Shown here piece after piece: positions 8,116-11,441 of a DNA stretch of 11,441 bases. Made by a program: the position numbers and the translations under genes. The DNA comes from Alistipes sp. UBA943 (GTDB lineage Bacteria > Bacteroidota > Bacteroidia > Bacteroidales > Rikenellaceae). The notes under the pieces were generated by a model. It was not told where the DNA came from, made no database searches, and worked only from the letters and a program-made list of their open reading frames with translations. The stretch is from NCBI GenBank assembly GCA_002293345.1, contig DBDB01000025.1, forward strand, positions 284 through 11,724, read 5' to 3'. Position 1 is the first letter of the stretch. Every line of letters begins with the position of its first letter.

Positions 8116-9321
8116 CTACCGTCCTTTCGGCAAGATCTTTAGAGTCCCTTTGAGATTGGTGAACGACCCATCGGGAGCGGCGATATTGGTATAGGCAACC
8201 CCTTGCCCGAAATCCTCGACATGCACCACATGAGTATTGTCACGCTCCGTCCAGTAGACCATATATACGTTCATCGCCACCTCGACCGCTTTATACTCGA
8301 CCGTATCTGTCGCCGGACGCCCTTCGGCACGCGGTTTGAGTCCCGTGAACGTCATTGTGTGTTCGTTATGGAAGTCGAGTTCAAAATCGAATTCACCTCC
8401 AAAATCCACTTCCGCCTTGCGTGCAATGGCGGGAAACGCATGCACGGTTTTCCACATCACGTCACCCATCAGCACTTTGGCGGTCATATCGAGATTCGAC
8501 TCGCCCGGCAGGTTGGGATAGCGTATTTTCATCTTTTCGATCACCTCGCCGCTCGTCTCCGAACCGGACAATGCGTCGGCTAATGCCGTCAAATAGTCAC
8601 GTGTAAACGCGATCGGCGATTTAAAATCCGTTGTGGTAAAGTGTGCGGGGATCGTGACGTCGGGATTCAGTTTCCGCATTGCCTCCAATGCCATCTGCCA
8701 CTTGGCATGCTCCTCGGGAGTTTGCGAATCGGCAGCCCAAACGTGCTGATTGTCAACCAGATACACACCTCCCAGGATCGTCCGCACGGACGGAATCCAC
8801 AGAAACGCATGTTGCTCGTCATCCGTGAGTTGTTTGATCTCGACGCGGCGCCCATCCCACAGAAAGTGATCCCCCTCTATGGATGTCGGCACGATGATCC
8901 GTTGCGGCGCCTTATCACCCAGCTGGGGTGCCCAGACATTCATTTTTTCCCCTCTCGTGGCTTCGATCAGGTACGCGGTTTGCGGCGTGGCACAGATTTT
9001 CGCATCCGGGAACGCACGTGTAATTGCATCGAGCCCGAAATAATAATCTGGATCGGAATAGCTGATAAAGATAGTCGTCAGGGGTTTCCCCGTACGTCGG
9101 ATCAGCTCCACGACACGCTGCGCATTGTCCGCACTGAACTGTGCATCGACGAGTGCCACCTCTTTTTCACCCTCCAAAATAACCGATGCCACCTGAAAAA
9201 TAACGGGTTCGGAGAGGTAGACGTGCATTTTTAGGTCGTCGCGTTCGATAGTATGAATGTTCTGTGCCATAGCTGTATGTGCGGCGAAAAGTGACGCCAC
9301 TATCCAAATTATTCTCTTCAT
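8116..9321 (-). CDS. Secreted MBL-fold protein with degenerate metal motif and MoaF-like C-terminal domain
   Basis: This 401-residue protein begins with a signal peptide (hydrophobic 4-18, likely cleaved after AMA at 19), so it is exported to the periplasm or cell surface. Residues about 25-250 follow a metallo-beta-lactamase fold: an early beta region, VALVDAQFS (55-63), a motif-1 segment SYSDPDYYFG (87-96), DEQH (168-171), GGVYLVD (184-190) and PAHF (225-228). The canonical THxHxDHxxG becomes S-Y-S-D-P-D-Y-Y-F-G, so three of the usual His ligands are Tyr, Asp and Tyr; Asp92 and His227 remain. Residues about 280-400 (VYMVYWTERDNTHVVHV, then NIAAPDGSF and LKGTLKIL) resemble the MoaF/MoaF-like lipocalin-type barrel. 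The substrate is unknown and normal zinc hydrolase activity is doubtful. The gene stands alone; no clear promoter was found. Confidence 0.75.
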   Translation of the reverse strand: MKRIIWIVASLFAAHTAMAQNIHTIERDDLKMHVYLSEPVIFQVASVILEGEKEVALVDAQFSADNAQRVVELIRRTGKPLTTIFISYSDPDYYFGLDAITRAFPDAKICATPQTAYLIEATRGEKMNVWAPQLGDKAPQRIIVPTSIEGDHFLWDGRRVEIKQLTDDEQHAFLWIPSVRTILGGVYLVDNQHVWAADSQTPEEHAKWQMALEAMRKLNPDVTIPAHFTTTDFKSPIAFTRDYLTALADALSGSETSGEVIEKMKIRYPNLPGESNLDMTAKVLMGDVMWKTVHAFPAIARKAEVDFGGEFDFELDFHNEHTMTFTGLKPRAEGRPATDTVEYKAVEVAMNVYMVYWTERDNTHVVHVEDFGQGVAYTNIAAPDGSFTNLKGTLKILPKGR

Positions 9322-9356
9322 ACAGACGTCACTTCCAAATTTCGCACCAATCTCAA

Positions 9357-9387
9357 CTCCTTGTCCCGCCCAACTTCCGCCAAGCCG
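9357..9387. repeat. 31-bp direct repeat, copy 1
   Basis: Thirty-one bases starting CTCCTTGTCCCGCCC and ending CGCCAAGCCG are identical to 11363-11393, in the same orientation. This copy lies just upstream of the MBL-fold gene. The flanking 9388-9447 holds imperfect inverted and direct repeats (GTCGAAGC, GAAGTCGAAC, GCTTGGACTTC), which could fold as a longer structured element. It probably belongs to a dispersed intergenic repeat family, but only two copies are visible. Confidence 0.85.
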
Positions 9388-9455
9388 AGCGGGGAGTCGA
9401 AGCTTGCTTGGACTTCTCCGAGGGTTGAAGTCGAACTTTCTTGTTCCACCCTACA

Positions 9456-9653
9456 TTAGATCTTTATACAACGAAGAGAGAAGCCGGTCCCGACGATACT
9501 GGTATCCGTCGTACTCGTGGCGCCGGCACGGAAATAGAACCTTCGCGCATACGTCGCTGACGAAGCCGAGAGCATCCAATAGTAGCCGTAGGAAATCTGA
9601 TTTCGCAGTTGACCATCTCCCCACTCACGATCCCCCGCCACGGGGAGGAGAAA
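9456..9653 (-). pseudogene. Remnant of a Fib_succ_major-type adhesin: C-terminal 65 codons
   Basis: The frame reads FLLPVAGDREWGDGQLRNQ at its start, later GYYW and SATYARRF, and ends FSLRCIKI before a TAA (9458-9456). This matches the C-terminal third of the adhesin domain copies at the left of the window, for example YFPASG...DGQLINQ, GDYW, SATEARRF and FSLRC in copy 4. The match begins at the first codon after the radical SAM stop and in the same frame. No signal peptide, start region or front part of the domain is present, so this is a broken fragment rather than a gene. A GTG at 9641 could be read as a start but would give a domain fragment with no signal peptide. Readthrough as a tail on the enzyme is the alternative. 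Confidence 0.82.
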
Positions 9654-10724
9654 TTACAACTTGTGATAGTGGCAATACATGAGTTTACCGTCATCGTCCC
9701 GCAGGTGCATGCCGCCCCCGAGACAGAACTGCCACATTGAACACTCACCACACGCATCTTTATGCATCCACGCGCGATTGCGAAAGGGTTGGAACCTGTT
9801 CGTCCACACGTCCCAAAATTTATCGGTATAGATATTCCCCTGATGCAGGTTGGCACGAATGGAGGTACATCCCGATATGGCGCCATCGACACGCACCGAA
9901 GCGATCGAAACCCCTGCTGCACATTGGTAGAACTGATCCCTCACGCGACCTTCGTACGGCCCGAGGAACCCTTCGCATGCATACGATAGGCCGATTTCCC
10001 CCTCGCGACGGGTCCGTTCGATAAAGTCCAGCACCGTGCGAAACTCCTCATCGGATAGTGTGAGGGACGGGTCATCCTTGGCCCTTCCCGCGGGAAAGAT
10101 GGAGAAGATACGCCAGTGCCGCACGCCGTTGGCGATGAGCATCTCTTTGAACGCATCGAGACGCGGCACGAGCTGCGAGGTGACGCACGTCACCACATCG
10201 AACGCCAGTTCGTTGTGTTCGGCGATGAGCCGAACGGCAGCGAGTGCGCGCTCGAAACTGAGCGGATTCTGACGAATGAACGTGTGTGTATCTTCAAACC
10301 CGTCGAGACTGACGGAGATACTCCGCAGGCCGGCTTTCATGAGGGACTTAAGTCGAGCTTCGTCGAGCGCCAGACCGTTCGTCACCATGCCCCACGGATA
10401 CCCGCGCCGGGTCACTTCCCGCCCTGCCTCTTCGAGATCGCGACGCACCAACACCTCGCCCCCCGAGAAGATGATCAGCACTTCGGAAGGGTCGACATGT
10501 GGCGTAACCTCCTCGTCGAGCACTTTCAGGAAGTCCGCCAGGGGCATATCGGGAGTGGATGGTTCGACACGACAGTCGCTGCCGCAGTGACGACACGCCA
10601 AGTTGCACCGCAACGTACACTCCCAGAAGAGGGTACGCAACGTGTGCTTCTCTACCTTCTCGCGATAGAGTTTTTGGAACAGTTTGAGGGCGAGAAACCT
10701 TCGCCAGCCGAGCTTTTTACTCAA
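9654..10724 (-). CDS. Radical SAM/SPASM enzyme of the rSAM/lipoprotein system
   Basis: This 356-residue protein carries the radical SAM cluster motif CNLACRHC (Cys40, Cys44, Cys47), flanked by Cys36 and Cys51, so it should bind a [4Fe-4S] cluster and cleave S-adenosylmethionine. IFSGGEVLVR matches the SAM-binding GGE motif. The C-terminal SPASM-like region has further cysteines (268, 286, 325, 328, 334, 351), as expected for auxiliary iron-sulfur clusters. GGGMHLRDDDGKLMYCHYHKL is typical of the Bacteroidales family paired with a small lipoprotein. The start is a TTG overlapping the lipoprotein stop by 8 nt, with GAGGAGAG upstream, so translation is probably coupled. SPASM enzymes often modify peptides; the neighbouring lipoprotein is the obvious candidate substrate or partner, but that is inference. 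The stop codon abuts an in-frame adhesin remnant. Confidence 0.9.
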   Translation of the reverse strand: MSKKLGWRRFLALKLFQKLYREKVEKHTLRTLFWECTLRCNLACRHCGSDCRVEPSTPDMPLADFLKVLDEEVTPHVDPSEVLIIFSGGEVLVRRDLEEAGREVTRRGYPWGMVTNGLALDEARLKSLMKAGLRSISVSLDGFEDTHTFIRQNPLSFERALAAVRLIAEHNELAFDVVTCVTSQLVPRLDAFKEMLIANGVRHWRIFSIFPAGRAKDDPSLTLSDEEFRTVLDFIERTRREGEIGLSYACEGFLGPYEGRVRDQFYQCAAGVSIASVRVDGAISGCTSIRANLHQGNIYTDKFWDVWTNRFQPFRNRAWMHKDACGECSMWQFCLGGGMHLRDDDGKLMYCHYHKL

Positions 10725-10950
10725 CGACGGTGCTCTCCTCTACCTCGACCACTTCGACAGCTGTGGTGGCATCCTGCACGGGCACAGGCGGCCGCACGCC
10801 GTACATCGCCACGAACGGCAGCTCTTTCTCCTCGACTTGCGGATCTGTGGCACGCGACTCGGGTGCTTTTTCGATCACGCGTCGCGTCGGGAAACAGGCG
10901 GACGAAAACCCAAGGACGGCCAACAAGGCAAATATGACTCTCTTTTTCAT
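10717..10950 (-). CDS. Small lipoprotein partnered with the radical SAM enzyme
   Basis: This 77-residue protein has a lipoprotein signal peptide (MKKRVIFALLAVLGFSSAC, lipid Cys19). The mature part is only 58 residues: a charged linker (TRRVIEKAPESR), FVAMYGVRPPVPVQ (46-59) and an acidic Val/Glu tail. The LAVLGFSSxC signal end and the MYGV segment resemble, from memory, the lipoproteins encoded next to this radical SAM family, though it is shorter than most I can recall. It is the first gene of a two-gene operon and overlaps the enzyme start by 8 nt. It could be a modified substrate or a surface partner of the enzyme. No catalytic domain is visible. The start ATG 10950 is about 20 nt from the predicted transcription start. 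Confidence 0.8.
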   Translation of the reverse strand: MKKRVIFALLAVLGFSSACFPTRRVIEKAPESRATDPQVEEKELPFVAMYGVRPPVPVQDATTAVEVVEVEESTVVE

Positions 10951-10975
10951 GGTGTCAATGTTAGTTGTATAGAGG

Positions 10976-11007
10976 CGAAGGTAGGCATAATAAAAAAATA
11001 TTGCAAA
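10976..11007 (-). promoter_or_regulatory. Promoter of the lipoprotein/radical SAM operon
   Basis: On the minus strand, TTTG (11007-11004) is followed after 20 nt by TACCTTCG (10983-10976), a -7 box with one mismatch to TAnnTTTG. The predicted leader is about 20 nt. Its -33 element is one arm of the palindrome at 11002-11017. Confidence 0.5.
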
Positions 11008-11017
11008 AAATTTTGCA
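11002..11017. promoter_or_regulatory. Palindrome joining two divergent promoters
   Basis: TGCAAAA-AA-TTTTGCA is a perfect 7-bp inverted repeat around two bases. Each arm supplies a TTTG that stands 19-20 nt from a -7-like box on its own strand, so the two promoters face away from one shared centre. It could also be an operator. Confidence 0.55.
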
Positions 11018-11042
11018 TTTCAGCGAAAAATGTTTTCCTTTG
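11012..11042 (+). promoter_or_regulatory. Promoter of the cold-shock gene
   Basis: TTTG (11012-11015), a 19-nt spacer and TTCCTTTG (11035-11042), which differs from TAnnTTTG at one position. The predicted leader to ATG 11078 is about 30 nt, unlike the long cold-responsive leader of E. coli cspA. Confidence 0.5.
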
Positions 11043-11077
11043 CCGGCAACGTAACACTAATTTTATTTAATACTTTT

Positions 11078-11278
11078 ATGACAGGTACAGTAAAGTGGTT
11101 CGATAGCAAGAAAGGCTACGGATTCATCACAGGCGAAGACGGCAAGGAAGTTTTCGTGCATTTTTCAGGAATCGTATCGGATTCTTTTAAGACTCTCAAC
11201 GAGGGACAGAAAGTGAACTACGATTTGGGTAACGGAGCAAAGGGAGAACAGGCGATCAACGTTACCGCTATCGGTTAA
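11078..11278 (+). CDS. Cold-shock domain protein (CspA family)
   Basis: This 66-residue single-domain protein begins MTGTVKWFDSKKGYGFI. RNP1 is KGYGFI (12-17) and RNP2 is VFVHF (25-29), with the surrounding aromatic residues Trp7, Phe8, Phe26 and Phe29 that stack on nucleic acid bases. It therefore should be a five-stranded OB-fold protein binding single-stranded RNA or DNA in the cytoplasm, acting as an RNA chaperone. ATG 11078 is chosen over an in-frame ATG 16 codons earlier because all homologs start at MxGTVKWF and the earlier start would lie inside the predicted promoter. The gene is followed by a terminator 23 nt downstream and so is probably monocistronic. The expression conditions are not visible from the sequence. 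Confidence 0.97.
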   Translation: MTGTVKWFDSKKGYGFITGEDGKEVFVHFSGIVSDSFKTLNEGQKVNYDLGNGAKGEQAINVTAIG

Positions 11279-11301
11279 CATACGAGCAACTCCTAAACGA
11301 G

Positions 11302-11327
11302 AGTCCCACCGTCAGGTGGGGCTTTTT
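11302..11327 (+). terminator. Intrinsic terminator of the cold-shock gene
   Basis: The stem AGTCCCACC / GGTGGGGCT (one G-T pair) with loop GTCA is followed by TTTTG. It begins 23 nt past the stop codon of the cold-shock gene. Confidence 0.88.
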
Positions 11328-11362
11328 GTTTCCGCCGCCCACTGGGCGCTCGCGGCGTCGCC

Positions 11363-11393
11363 CTCCTTGTCCCGCCCAACTTCCGCCAAGCCG
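11363..11393. repeat. 31-bp direct repeat, copy 2
   Basis: Identical to 9357-9387 over 31 bases. Here it lies downstream of the cold-shock terminator in GC-rich DNA. The sequence beyond it (11394-11441) does not match the DNA beyond copy 1, so the repeat proper ends near CAAGCCG. No gene is supported between the terminator and the right edge. Confidence 0.85.
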
Positions 11394-11441
11394 GCCTGGC
11401 ACCTCCTCCCCGCCTTTCCCCTCCGGGACTGTGCCATTGGG

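Noticed and set aside
9322..9447. N-terminal extension of the MBL-fold protein
   Set aside because: The frame is open upstream of ATG 9321 to a TAG near 9447, but it runs through the 31-bp repeat and would bury a normal signal peptide. The start at 9321 is kept.
9456..9641. A 61-codon gene starting at GTG 9641
   Set aside because: The homology to the adhesin domain extends upstream of this GTG to the radical SAM stop codon, and there is no signal peptide. It is better read as part of a gene remnant.
11030..11077. Sixteen extra N-terminal residues on the cold-shock protein
   Set aside because: The extension falls inside the predicted promoter and leader, and the family starts at MxGTVKWF.
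11270..11441. Minus-strand open frame entering from the right edge
   Set aside because: It runs through the 31-bp repeat and the cold-shock terminator, has a low-complexity Gly/Arg translation and matches no family I recognise.

Overview
The window comes from a member of the Bacteroidota, most likely the order Bacteroidales. The evidence is the FimA/Mfa-type fimbrial gene set, the lipobox signal peptides typical of that group, the radical SAM/lipoprotein pair, a tRNA without an encoded CCA end, and promoters of the Bacteroidetes type (TTTG near -33 and TAnnTTTG near -7). Base composition is roughly half GC by eye. The genus cannot be fixed from the sequence; Rikenellaceae or Porphyromonadaceae relatives are reasonable guesses. 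Most genes lie on the minus strand.

Positions 1 to about 7830 (minus strand) hold a fimbrial operon, read from right to left. A Bacteroidetes-type promoter (7800-7830) and a leader of about 135 nt precede a FimA/Mfa1-like major fimbrillin lipoprotein (7659-6436). A perfect intercistronic hairpin (6383-6412) follows, then a FimB/Mfa2-like anchoring lipoprotein (6362-5259), then a very large lipoprotein (5229 to beyond the left edge). The large protein has a fimbrillin-like N-terminal half and at least five tandem copies of a Fib_succ_major-type domain. By family logic the three genes give a donor-strand-exchange pilus with shaft subunit, base anchor and accessory or tip adhesin. The large gene has no stop codon in the window.

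Positions 7934-8097 hold a monocistronic tRNA-Phe(GAA) on the plus strand, with its own promoter and a strong terminator hairpin shared with the convergent gene. Positions 9321-8116 (minus) encode a secreted protein with a metallo-beta-lactamase fold whose metal motif is degenerate, apparently fused to a MoaF-like C-terminal barrel.

Positions 9357-9653 hold a 31-bp repeat that recurs near the right edge, and a 65-codon remnant of a Fib_succ_major adhesin. The remnant lies directly after, and in frame with, the stop codon of the radical SAM gene. Positions 10950-9654 (minus) form a two-gene operon: a 77-residue lipoprotein overlapping a SPASM-type radical SAM enzyme (rSAM/lipoprotein system).

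Positions 10976-11042 appear to be a divergent promoter region whose two -33 elements are the arms of one palindrome. It serves the lipoprotein/radical SAM operon on the left and a cold-shock protein gene (11078-11278) on the right. The cold-shock gene ends in a clear terminator, and the second copy of the 31-bp repeat follows.
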